Of a stretch of 64,000 nt of DNA, positions 25,194 through 32,984 are shown piece after piece. Under the pieces are notes generated by a model. That model was given only the letters and a program-made list of their open reading frames with translations. It had not been told where the DNA came from and ran no database searches. Source of the stretch: Anaerolineae bacterium (GTDB lineage: Bacteria; Chloroflexota; Anaerolineae; Aggregatilineales; Phototrophicaceae); contig JAJECX010000038.1 in the NCBI GenBank assembly GCA_022821805.1, forward strand, positions 62,001 through 126,000. The letters run 5' to 3'. How positions within the stretch are numbered: the stretch's first letter is position 1; the number at the start of each line of letters is the position of its first letter. Made by a program: the position numbers and the translations under genes.

Positions 25194-26093
25194 ATGTACG
25201 ACCAGTATCCAATACACGATGTTCCGCAGAACAATCTCATCCAGCGCTTCTTTTCGCAGCGTTGGAGCGCGATTGCGCTTGAAATCGTCATGACGATTGT
25301 GATTACAGTCGCAGCGGGCGCCGCCTTCGACTTCTTTGATCCATTGGATGGTTCGCTGGCGACTTCCGCCAATTCGGCTCAGCCGGCGGCGGGCCTACTC
25401 GAGATTGGGGAATCCAGGAACCGGAATCCCCTTGCCTTCATCAAGGAAAAGGGCGGAGCGTATATTGAGGAGCGGCGCTTCGCTGCTGCCGAGGCGATGT
25501 TCGACTGGATGATTGCGCTGGCGCCGGATAACGCGGACGCTTACTCCTGGCGCGGCTATGTGAATATGCGAGCCGGCGATTACGCGGAAGCGCAAGCCGA
25601 TTATCGCAGATTGTTGGAGCTTCAGCCGGCGAACTTCGACGGGCACAATGCGCTCTGCTGGGCTTACGGCGAAACAAGGGACTTTGCGCAGGCTGCGGCG
25701 CATTGCAAGCGGGCTCTGAAAAGCGCCGGCGGCCGAGCCAATTATGCGATAGCGCTGGAGAACTGGTGCTGGCTGCAAGTGGAGACGGGCGATTATGCGG
25801 AGGCGGCAAAGTATTGCCGCTTCTCGCTGGAGTATGCGTCTGAATACGAGGAAGTTCGGGCGCTGGCGAATTACAATATGGGCCGCGTCTATGTGGCGCA
25901 AGGGAAGATGCTTGAAGCGCTGCCGCATTTTGATGAGGCATTGCGGATCGGATCGAACTATCCGAAGATGTATTTGGAGATTAGCGCGATATACGATACA
26001 CTAGGTTATCGTTCGGCGGCGCAGGCGAGTTACGCGATCTACCGCGACTTGGTTGGCGAGCGTGGCGCAGGCGTAGGGCAGACGAACGGATAG
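25194..26093 (+). CDS. TPR membrane protein, paralogue 1
   Basis: 299 residues. Short cytoplasmic N-terminus (QYPIHDVPQNNLIQRFFSQR), one membrane helix (about 28-48), then tetratricopeptide repeats from about 90 to 280 (AYIEERRFAAAEAMFDWMI, YVNMRAGDYAEAQADYRRL, VYVAQGKMLEALPHFDEAL). The TPR part should lie outside the membrane. The N-terminal 35 residues align without gaps to those of the next gene. TPRs bind proteins; no enzymatic domain is present. ATG at 25194 follows AGGA seven bases upstream. Confidence 0.85.
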   Translation: MYDQYPIHDVPQNNLIQRFFSQRWSAIALEIVMTIVITVAAGAAFDFFDPLDGSLATSANSAQPAAGLLEIGESRNRNPLAFIKEKGGAYIEERRFAAAEAMFDWMIALAPDNADAYSWRGYVNMRAGDYAEAQADYRRLLELQPANFDGHNALCWAYGETRDFAQAAAHCKRALKSAGGRANYAIALENWCWLQVETGDYAEAAKYCRFSLEYASEYEEVRALANYNMGRVYVAQGKMLEALPHFDEALRIGSNYPKMYLEISAIYDTLGYRSAAQASYAIYRDLVGERGAGVGQTNG

Positions 26094-26118
26094 GATGGCA
26101 GCGAACTGGCGAAGCCGC

Positions 26119-26149
26119 TTGACGGCGGCGGAGTCAGATGTGTTATACT
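26119..26149 (+). promoter_or_regulatory. Candidate promoter of the second TPR gene
   Basis: TTGACG (26119-26124), 19-base spacer, TATACT (26144-26149), 54 bases before the ATG. Good hexamers with a long spacer. Confidence 0.5.
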
Positions 26150-26203
26150 AGGCGGCAAGTAGATTTGTACAGTGGTCGGTAACTGAAAGAGCGGGGGTAA
26201 ATT

Positions 26204-27931
26204 ATGAAGAAATCGTACCCGGAATATGATGTTCCCAAACGTTCACTCAAAGACCGCGTTCTCAGCCAGCGCCCAAGCGCTCTGATCATCGAGGGTTTGC
26301 TGGTGCTGGTTGCTGTCGTGGTCACCATCGGATTCCTGACTCCGGCAACACCGGTTGAAGACAACAGCGAAGCCGTAATTGCCGAGCTGGAAGCAATCAT
26401 CGCTGCGCAAGAGGCCGCCTTGCAAGAAGCGGCTGAAGCCATCGCGCAGGCGGCGGAAGCGGCCTCCGTGCCTACGGGCTTTTTGAGCGCTAGCGCAGCC
26501 AAAAATATGGCTTGGTCGAGCTTGACCAACGAAGAGTATCGTTCGGCGATTGCGCTTTACGATGCGCTGATCGAGGAAGGCGAAGCGGATCTGCAGACGA
26601 TCTTCGCGCGCGGTTATGCCTACAGCATGATTGACGAGCATGCCTTGGCGGCGCAGGATTACTCGGCGGTCTTGCAACACAGCGCCGACGACCTGGCATC
26701 GTTGAACAACCGCTGCTGGGCATTCAGCGAGATCGGCGAGTTCGGTCGCGCGCTAGATGACTGCAACAGGTTGATGTCGCTGGCGTCAGACGCTGATTAT
26801 CCTTATCTGAATCGTGGCATCGTCTACGAGAAGATGGGCGATATGGGTGCCGCGATGACGGATTACGTCGAATGGATCAAGCGCATTAAGACGAATGTGA
26901 TTCGGAATGACAATCTGGCTTGGGAGGGCAGCCTGGATGTGCCGATGTCGGAAGGCATCGTTTACATCTTCCCCTTCACTGCCAGCGCCGATCAAGAAAT
27001 CGTGGTTAGCGCCATCAGCAGCCAGCGTGACCTGGATGCCGACCCCCTGGTCCTGATTCTAGATCCGGATGGCCTGCCGCTGATTGCCAATGACGACACC
27101 GGCGAATGGTGGGACAGCTATTTGCAGTTCCGCGCGCCAGTATCGGGCGAGTACGCTATCGTGATGACCCATGCTGGCGGCAGCACCGAGGGCCGAGTGG
27201 AAGTATCGTTTGATGTCTCGGGCATGTTCACGCTGGGCAATGATGGCGCGCGCTTCAAGGCTGACGCGTATCGCGCGTTGATGTCCGGCGATTATTCGGT
27301 GGCGCTCGAGAACTTCCGCCGCGCGCTGAATATCAATCGCCATGACGCGGAAGCGATGAACTGGATGGGCGTCGCCTATCGGTATATGGGCGAATACGAC
27401 GCTTCAATCAGCCACATCAGCACGGCGATGCAATTGGACGAGAGCTACTCGCTGCCCTATTTGTCTCGCGGCATCACCTACGAAGAAATGGGGCAACCGG
27501 AATCGAGCGCGGCCGACTACTATCGCTATGCGATGATGAACCGCAATAGGACGCTCTTCCACGCCGAATTGGAAGGCGACAGCGACTTTGAACTGCCGAT
27601 GCGCGAAGGCTGGGTATACAGCATTCCCTTTGACGCCAAGCGCGGTCAGACGCTGGATATCGCTGTCGACACCGTTGAGCCCGGTTTCGTCGATCCCTTG
27701 ATCATCCTGATCGGTCCGAACGGGGAAGCGCTGGTTGGCGATGACGACATTTCGCTCAGCGAGTACGATTCGGTCATCAGCGACTACAAGATCAAGGCGA
27801 ACGGTCAGTACACGCTGGTCGTCAGCCACGCGGAAGGCGGCTCGAACGGCACGCTCAATATCGATATCGATGTGACGGCGCCGGCGGCGATGTCGGTCGC
27901 GTCATTCGATGGCTATGGTTGCGGTCACTAG
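26204..27931 (+). CDS. TPR-PPC-TPR-PPC membrane protein, paralogue 2
   Basis: 575 residues. N-terminal motif YPEYDVP...LSQRPSA like the preceding gene, one membrane helix (about 28-46), an Ala/Glu-rich coiled segment (54-88), TPRs (about 95-225), a beta domain (about 236-340), more TPRs (about 350-445) and a second beta domain (about 452-560). The beta domains share the pattern EG-x-VY-x-(F/I)PF, DPL-(V/I)-(L/I)-I-L, G-x-Y-x-(I/L)-V, as in bacterial pre-peptidase C-terminal (PPC) domains. The product should be anchored with a large external part. A terminator follows. Function unknown; a surface scaffold is the simplest guess. Confidence 0.85.
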   Translation: MKKSYPEYDVPKRSLKDRVLSQRPSALIIEGLLVLVAVVVTIGFLTPATPVEDNSEAVIAELEAIIAAQEAALQEAAEAIAQAAEAASVPTGFLSASAAKNMAWSSLTNEEYRSAIALYDALIEEGEADLQTIFARGYAYSMIDEHALAAQDYSAVLQHSADDLASLNNRCWAFSEIGEFGRALDDCNRLMSLASDADYPYLNRGIVYEKMGDMGAAMTDYVEWIKRIKTNVIRNDNLAWEGSLDVPMSEGIVYIFPFTASADQEIVVSAISSQRDLDADPLVLILDPDGLPLIANDDTGEWWDSYLQFRAPVSGEYAIVMTHAGGSTEGRVEVSFDVSGMFTLGNDGARFKADAYRALMSGDYSVALENFRRALNINRHDAEAMNWMGVAYRYMGEYDASISHISTAMQLDESYSLPYLSRGITYEEMGQPESSAADYYRYAMMNRNRTLFHAELEGDSDFELPMREGWVYSIPFDAKRGQTLDIAVDTVEPGFVDPLIILIGPNGEALVGDDDISLSEYDSVISDYKIKANGQYTLVVSHAEGGSNGTLNIDIDVTAPAAMSVASFDGYGCGH

Positions 27932-27960
27932 GTCGCGTAGACACAGACCGTCGATCACCG
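27928..27960. repeat. Repeat fragment: GTCGCGTAGACAC motif
   Basis: AGGTCGCGTAGACACAGACC then GTCGATCACCG, starting at the stop codon of the TPR gene. The core GTCGCGTAGACACTGACC recurs at 28177 and 34032 and, altered, inside extended family A elements at 21359 and 42915. Confidence 0.65.
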
Positions 27961-27976
27961 CAAGTTCAAGTTCCAA

Positions 27977-28008
27977 AAGAGGCAAGTCGAGAGGCTTGCT
28001 TCTTTTTT
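27977..28008 (+). terminator. Rho-independent terminator after the TPR-PPC gene
   Basis: Stem AAGAGGCAAG (27977-27986) with CTTGCTTCTT (27995-28004), eight-base loop, then a run of T; an upstream A-run can extend the stem. Confidence 0.85.
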
Positions 28009-28033
28009 GTTTTGCCAATTTGAATGATGCGGA

Positions 28034-28100
28034 GGGCGACCTGATAGGTCGCCCCTACGAGTATGTGTTTTCTGGTGGGCGAGCCAATGGCTCGCTCCTG
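28034..28100. repeat. Two family A palindromes in tandem
   Basis: GGGCGACC-TGATA-GGTCGCCC at 28034-28054 followed by CTACGAGTATGTG, then GGGCGAGCC-AAT-GGCTCGCTC from 28077. Two different arm sequences stand side by side in the same gap. Confidence 0.85.
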
Positions 28101-28119
28101 TTTACGTTGCGAGCGGCAA

Positions 28120-28200
28120 ACCCCATCCCCCGGCCCCTCTCCCGCCATCTCTATGGCGGGCATCCAGCGAGCTAGGGTCGCGTAGACACTGACCTTCGGA
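28120..28200. repeat. Family C C-rich repeat with hairpin and GTAGACAC motif
   Basis: ACCCCATCCCCCGGCCCC (from 28120), perfect hairpin CCCGCCAT-CTCT-ATGGCGGG (28141-28160), then GGTCGCGTAGACACTGACC (from 28177). A further family C tail lies at 28250-28272. The whole gap 27932-28293 is repeat-derived; no gene is seen in it. Confidence 0.7.
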
Positions 28201-28293
28201 AAGGGAGTTTAACGCAGCGGGAAGCAAGGTATTTTGCGTGGGCGGCGGCATTGTCGCGCGGGGGTCTACACCTACTTTGGGGACGGGATAATG

Positions 28294-29232
28294 TCAGCCG
28301 CCGGTGACGGAATGGGCGCCGCGGAAGATATGCTTTAGGCGGGCGGTGATTTCCGGCGGCAGGGGCGGACGCGCGAATGTAGCCAGGTTGGCGTCGAGGT
28401 GCTGCGGATTACCCGTGCCGGACAGGATGACATGCGCGCCTCTTTCGTCGCGGGTGAAGCGGTAGGCTGCGTCAGGTATGCTGGCCGCGGCGCCGCTCTC
28501 GATGAGAAAACCAAGTGGATAGTCTAGGTCAATATCGTTTGCGTCGATCTCGCCGATCTCAATCAGCTGTTCAAGCGTTGATTTCAGCTTCGCTGGCTGG
28601 CTGAGGGCGCGCCGAATGGCGAACATAATCAGGACGCCGATGTCATGCTCAATGGCTGGGCGCAGGACGGATTCGCGCGCCTTTTGATTGAGCAGATTGA
28701 AGCCGACCATGATGACATCCCAGAATCCGTCTTGAACGGCGCGCGCGAGCATCTCGTGCTCGAGGTCGCCGCTCCAGTTTTCGGTGACGCCGAGGAAGCG
28801 GATCTTGCCCTCGCGCTGCAAGTCTTGCATGGCTGGCAGGATTTCTTGCCGATAATAATCGTATTGATCGGGCTTCAAGCCGTGCAGGTGATAGACATCG
28901 ATATAGTCAGTGCGGAGGCGGCGCAGACTGTCATGCAAACCGGCGCGGAGTTCCTCGCGTGTGATGTTAGCGCCACGGAGCCGTTTCTTGGTTGAGATGA
29001 TGATCTGGCTGCGATCGCGCTGAGCGACGGCGGCGCCGACAATTTCTTCTGTGCGATAGGCTTCAGCGGTATCGATGAAGTTGACGCCGGCGTCGATTCC
29101 GCGCAGGACGAGGGCGACCGATTGGGCTTCCGTGCGGATATTATCGCGCTGGCCCAGGCGGCTGGGTCCGCCGGCGCCGATGCCCATGACGGAAACATTT
29201 AGTCCGGTGCGTCCGAGGGTGCGATATTGCAT
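28294..29232 (-). CDS. Aldo/keto reductase
   Basis: 312-residue (beta/alpha)8 NADPH-dependent oxidoreductase. MQYRTLGRTGLNVSVMGIG opens the barrel; the catalytic tetrad is visible as FIDTAEAY (Asp, Tyr), STKKRLRG (Lys) and YHLHG (His). FLGVTENWSGD near 148 and ILSGTGNPQHLDANL near 270 are the usual substrate and cofactor regions. Soluble and cytoplasmic. No neighbour gives a pathway, so the substrate is open. Confidence 0.92.
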   Translation of the reverse strand: MQYRTLGRTGLNVSVMGIGAGGPSRLGQRDNIRTEAQSVALVLRGIDAGVNFIDTAEAYRTEEIVGAAVAQRDRSQIIISTKKRLRGANITREELRAGLHDSLRRLRTDYIDVYHLHGLKPDQYDYYRQEILPAMQDLQREGKIRFLGVTENWSGDLEHEMLARAVQDGFWDVIMVGFNLLNQKARESVLRPAIEHDIGVLIMFAIRRALSQPAKLKSTLEQLIEIGEIDANDIDLDYPLGFLIESGAAASIPDAAYRFTRDERGAHVILSGTGNPQHLDANLATFARPPLPPEITARLKHIFRGAHSVTGG

Positions 29233-29270
29233 GTGTTCTCCTGTGCGTTCTGCATGGTGCTGGATAGTGT

Positions 29271-29300
29271 AGCCGCAGAGGCAAAGAGGAGACAGAGTGA
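29271..29300. repeat. CACAGAG-type intergenic repeat, family B
   Basis: GCCGCAGAGGCAAAGAGGAG then ACAGAGTG. A reverse-orientation copy (AGCTCTGTGTCCTCGGTGGTG) lies at 29594-29615 in the same 490-base gap, which otherwise holds a family A element and one promoter but no gene. Confidence 0.65.
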
Positions 29301-29446
29301 CCTTACGGAGTTGGACTGAATCGCGCGGCGCTGTGTTTTCGGTCGTGCAGGCAAGACAAATGGGCTAGGACTATTGCAGCGAAGGAGTGGCACAAATAGT
29401 TCAAAGTTGGTCAAGCGAAAATTGTGTCCTTATTTAACATAAGCGT

Positions 29447-29474
29447 GGGCGAGCCAACGGCTCGCCCGTACAAC
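29447..29474. repeat. Palindromic intergenic repeat, family A
   Basis: GGGCGAGCC-AAC-GGCTCGCCC (perfect nine-base arms) followed by GTACAAC. Confidence 0.85.
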
Positions 29475-29666
29475 CGGTGGTTTATTCTGGAAATTCCAGC
29501 CACGACCTGCGTTCTCGCGACTGTATTTGTTCTTCTCAGACGATAACTTTGGTATTTAGCCCAATCTCGTAAAACAGCCTCGGCGCTCTCGTTCAGCTCT
29601 GTGTCCTCGGTGGTGAAGAATTGTCAGCATCTGACATTTTGTATACTGTGGCGCAGCCGCGAACCG

Positions 29667-29695
29667 TTCCACGCCAGTCTGGCGGCTGTTATAAT
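29667..29695 (+). promoter_or_regulatory. Candidate promoter of the DUF1028 gene
   Basis: TTCCAC (29667-29672), 17-base spacer, perfect TATAAT (29690-29695), 29 bases before the start codon. Confidence 0.5.
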
Positions 29696-29724
29696 TGGCG
29701 GTTCATTTACATGACAGGTTTGCG

Positions 29725-30597
29725 ATGAGCATTCACACATTTTCGATCGTCGCCCATTGTGCCCATGAGAATGCCTGGGGCGTGGCGGTGGCGAGCAAGT
29801 TTCCTGCTGTTGGCGCGGTGGCGCCTTGGGCGCGGGCTGGAGTCGGCGCGGTGGCGACGCAGTCGTACGCCAAGTTGAGTTTCGGACCCGATGGTTTGAC
29901 GCTGATGAATGAGGGGCTGTCGGCGGCTGATGCGCTGAGTCGGCTGCTGGAAGCCGATGAAGGGCGCGAGACGCGTCAAGTGGCGCTGGTGGATGCGCGG
30001 GGCGAGGTCGCGGCGCATACGGGAGGCGAGTGCCATGATTGGGCTGGGCATAAGACGGGCGCCGGCTTTTCGGTTCAGGGCAATTTGCTGGCGGGCGAAG
30101 AAGTGATTGATGCGCTGGTGGCCGGTTTCACACGGGCGGAAGGCGAATTGGCCGATCGGCTGGTGGCGGCATTGCGCGCGGGTGAAAACGCTGGCGGCGA
30201 CAAGCGCGGCAAGCAATCGGCGGCGGTGCAGGTAGTGCGTCCCAATGGCGGCTACGGCGGCGACAACGATCGTTACCTGGATTTGCGGGTGGATGATGCC
30301 GCGGAGCCGGTGGCTGACCTGGCCGCGCTGGTGAAATTGCACCATCTGTATTTCCAGCCACCGAGCGCGGAGGATACGCTGCATATTGATGAAGACATCG
30401 CGCGCGAATTGCAGGCGATTCTGATCGAACAGGGCTATATGACCGGCGAGGTCAATGGCGATTGGGACGAGGTGTGTCAGCAGGTATTCTGGCTGCTGAT
30501 CGGCAACGAGAATCTGGAGATGCGCTGGACGCCGGAGAAGAACCGCCGCACGATTGATCGCATCGCCCTGGAGTACCTGCGGCAGCGCTTTGGCTGA
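29725..30597 (+). CDS. DUF1028 family protein
   Basis: 290 residues. The start MSIHTFSIVAHCAHENAWG, then WGVAVASKFPAVGAVAPWAR, is characteristic of DUF1028, an Ntn-hydrolase-like family; GVGAVATQSYAKLSFGP and GFSVQGNLLAGEEV follow. The C-terminal 75 residues (VKLHHLYFQPPSAEDTLHI onward) form the putative peptidoglycan-binding-like domain often fused to DUF1028. No signal peptide. Family function unproven. The ATG at 29725 is used; the next gene probably starts within its last codons. Confidence 0.9.
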   Translation: MSIHTFSIVAHCAHENAWGVAVASKFPAVGAVAPWARAGVGAVATQSYAKLSFGPDGLTLMNEGLSAADALSRLLEADEGRETRQVALVDARGEVAAHTGGECHDWAGHKTGAGFSVQGNLLAGEEVIDALVAGFTRAEGELADRLVAALRAGENAGGDKRGKQSAAVQVVRPNGGYGGDNDRYLDLRVDDAAEPVADLAALVKLHHLYFQPPSAEDTLHIDEDIARELQAILIEQGYMTGEVNGDWDEVCQQVFWLLIGNENLEMRWTPEKNRRTIDRIALEYLRQRFG

Positions 30598-32062
30598 GAC
30601 CGCGCGTCGGCGGTTCGGGCGCCTGGCGGCGTCCCTTCTGCTGATTTTGTTCACGAGCTTCACGCAGTTTCATCAACTCGCGCGCGACTGGCGCTTTCTC
30701 CCCGATGAAGCCTTCTTCATGACTTTTGCGCGCGGCGCCGCGGTGAACGGCGACTGGCTGCTGCCGGGTCCGCTGGACAAACCGCCGCTTTCCATCTATT
30801 TCAGCGCCTTGAGCATGGTTGCGGTGAGCGTGACGGCTGATGCAGGCGCTGTGCTCCAGCTTGATGCTCGCCAGGGTGAGTTCGCCGGAAGGCTGCCGAA
30901 CGCGCTGCTGGCGATCATGCTGACGGCGCTGATGATGCGGCTGGCTTGGCGGCTGTATCGCTGCCGATGGACGGCGATTTTCGCGGGCTTGCTTACAGCG
31001 ACATCCCCCTTTTTGCTCGCGTATGGGGCGAGCGCTTTCACCGATATGAGCTTATTGATATGCTCAGCGGCGGCGCTGTATCTTGCGCTGACGGGCCGCT
31101 GGATGCTGGCTGGCGCGTCGCTGGGCTTGGCGTTTTGGTGCAAGCAGCAGGCGCTGTTGTTCTTCCCTTTGATCGTCTTGATCATGTTGGCGCGCCGGGC
31201 CGGTCCAAAAGATTGGCTGCGCCCGTGTTTGGCGCTCGGCGTCGTTTGCGCCGCGCTGCTGATATGGGATGGCGCTAGGCCAGAAGCGAGCATTTTCTTG
31301 CAGGCGGCGGTCAATAACGCCCCCGAGGCTTGGCTGGCGGCGCCTTCGCAGTGGCTTGGGCGGCTGGGCGCGTGGTTGGAGCGCGGGATGTGGCTGCTAG
31401 GTCCGCCGCTGGTGACGGGTGGCTTGCTGCTGGGCTGCGCTGTCGTATCGCTGCGTCAAATGCGGGAGGGATCAACTGGCGCATGGCGACTGTCAGCCGA
31501 GCGCGCCATGCTGGTCTACATCGTCGCATTCTTCAGCCTCCACATTGTATTGCGGTTCAACCTGTATGAACGCTATCTCCTGTTGTTGATGCCGTCCTTA
31601 TGTTTGCTCGTCGCTGGACAGTTGGCGCGGTGGCCAAACGGAGCGTGGATTGGCAAGGTGATTCGAGTCGCAATCGCGGCGGCGCTAATCACGGGCGGAT
31701 TGTGGAGCTTGAGCCAGGGTCCGACAATAGGCGGCGACCGCGGCGAGCAAGCTGGCATCGACGAGCTGGCGGCGCATTTGAACGCGAAGCCGGTCGCGAC
31801 GGTGATTTACGATCCCTGGCTCGGTTGGGAGTTGGGTTATTATTTGGGGCAGTGGCAGGACAAGCGGCGCGTCTATTATCCGACGGCGGATGCGCTGGCG
31901 GCGGGCGCGCTGGCGCTGGAAGAGATCGGCGACCGCTACTTGGTGGCGCCGCTGGATCAGCCGCATGACGAATGGCTGGCGACGCTGCGCGCGGCCGGAT
32001 TTGGCGTCTCGGCGGATTATGAACGCGATCGCTTCATCGTATATCGCCTGAGCCCGCCGTGA
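30590..32062 (+). CDS. ArnT/PMT-like GT-C glycosyltransferase, integral membrane
   Basis: About 490 residues with roughly ten membrane helices. The first external loop carries RDWRFLPDEAFFMTFARG, holding the Asp-Glu pair expected at the GT-C active site, and DKPPLSIYF, matching the DxxP...KPPL pattern of ArnT/GT39/GT83 enzymes. The C-terminal soluble part (about 385-490) includes YDPWLGWELGYYLG. Such enzymes move a sugar from a polyprenyl-phosphate to lipid or protein outside the membrane; the polyprenol-mannose synthase at 49940 could supply such donors. The start is uncertain: TTG at 30590 overlaps the DUF1028 stop; another TTG lies at 30554. Confidence 0.85.
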   Translation: MAETARRRFGRLAASLLLILFTSFTQFHQLARDWRFLPDEAFFMTFARGAAVNGDWLLPGPLDKPPLSIYFSALSMVAVSVTADAGAVLQLDARQGEFAGRLPNALLAIMLTALMMRLAWRLYRCRWTAIFAGLLTATSPFLLAYGASAFTDMSLLICSAAALYLALTGRWMLAGASLGLAFWCKQQALLFFPLIVLIMLARRAGPKDWLRPCLALGVVCAALLIWDGARPEASIFLQAAVNNAPEAWLAAPSQWLGRLGAWLERGMWLLGPPLVTGGLLLGCAVVSLRQMREGSTGAWRLSAERAMLVYIVAFFSLHIVLRFNLYERYLLLLMPSLCLLVAGQLARWPNGAWIGKVIRVAIAAALITGGLWSLSQGPTIGGDRGEQAGIDELAAHLNAKPVATVIYDPWLGWELGYYLGQWQDKRRVYYPTADALAAGALALEEIGDRYLVAPLDQPHDEWLATLRAAGFGVSADYERDRFIVYRLSPP

Positions 32063-32070
32063 GATTAGAG

Positions 32071-32085
32071 CCCCAAGAATTGGGG
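32071..32085. other. Hairpin upstream of the small membrane gene
   Basis: CCCCAA-GAA-TTGGGG, six perfect pairs with a three-base loop, extendable by two. No T-run, so a terminator role is doubtful. Confidence 0.5.
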
Positions 32086-32142
32086 GTTAGCGGACGAATA
32101 GTTGCCGTATACTGAGAACTATAGCGGTATGCGGAGGTAGAA

Positions 32143-32316
32143 ATGGGTTGTTTGCTTCTTTTAATTCTGGCGTTTCTCTTTCGTGGCGTGATTTTTGGTA
32201 TTGTGGCTTGGCTGATCGGGGTAGCGATCGCCCTTTTATCGTTCCTGCTCAGTTTGAGATTCTGGGGTTTTATCGTTATGCTCGTATTGTGCGCAATCAT
32301 AGCGGCGCTTAAGTAG
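32143..32316 (+). CDS. 57-residue hydrophobic membrane peptide upstream of nfeD
   Basis: MGCLLLLILAFLFRGVIFGI continues with a second hydrophobic stretch and ends IIAALK; almost the whole protein is membrane-compatible, likely two helices. GGAGGT lies five bases before the ATG, an excellent ribosome site, and the stop is eight bases before the nfeD ATG, so it appears to be the first gene of the nfeD-slipin operon. I recognise no family. Easily missed because of its length. Confidence 0.7.
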   Translation: MGCLLLLILAFLFRGVIFGIVAWLIGVAIALLSFLLSLRFWGFIVMLVLCAIIAALK

Positions 32317-32323
32317 GGGCGGA

Positions 32324-32929
32324 ATGATGGAGTTTTTTCAAGATCCAAACGTGATTTATTTGCTGCTAATGGCCGGTTTGTGGATCAGCGCGGCGGGCGC
32401 CTATATTCCGGGCACGGGCGTGGCCGAGATCGGCGGCGCGGCTTTGATTGTCGGCACGCTTTTCTTGCTGAGTCAAATGGCCGCCAACTGGATCGCGGTC
32501 ATCGCGCTGGTGATTGGCGCGTCGCTCTTCTTTTTGCTGCCGCTGCTCAAGGCGGAGTGGGAGCGCTTCGCTGTCGGCGGACTAGCGATTCAGGCGGTCG
32601 CCAGCTTTTTCCTTTTCGCCGGGGCGAGTGTATCGGCGATATGGATCGTTCTGGGCGTGCTGGTTGCCTGGGCTTATCACCGGACGATTCTGCGGCGCAT
32701 TGTCGAGCAGCATCGCAGCTTGTCGTCCACGCAGAAGGACGAATTCCTGGTGGGCGAGCGAGGCCGGGTGATGGCAACGATTGAAGATCGCGGCACGGTG
32801 CAGGTGCGCGGGGAGCTGTGGACGGCGCGCAGTCGCTCGCGATTGGAGAGCGGCGCCGAGGTGGTGGTGACGCAGCAGGATGGCTTGGAGCTGCATGTTG
32901 AAAAGGCGAAACGGCTGGAAGAGAGGTAG
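32324..32929 (+). CDS. nfeD: NfeD family membrane protein
   Basis: 201 residues: four membrane helices (about 8-115) followed by an OB-fold domain (about 140-195; VGERGRVMATIEDRGTVQV, ELWTARSRSRLESGAEVVV). It is the short NfeD form lacking the ClpP-like protease domain. NfeD proteins are encoded with stomatin-type SPFH proteins, as here, and are thought to work with them in membrane microdomains. ATG at 32324 follows GGGGCGGA. Confidence 0.92.
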   Translation: MMEFFQDPNVIYLLLMAGLWISAAGAYIPGTGVAEIGGAALIVGTLFLLSQMAANWIAVIALVIGASLFFLLPLLKAEWERFAVGGLAIQAVASFFLFAGASVSAIWIVLGVLVAWAYHRTILRRIVEQHRSLSSTQKDEFLVGERGRVMATIEDRGTVQVRGELWTARSRSRLESGAEVVVTQQDGLELHVEKAKRLEER

Positions 32930-32984
32930 CTCCAGTTAGAGGATTTGCACGATTCGTAAGCATGAAGACAAAGAGGAGTGAGAC

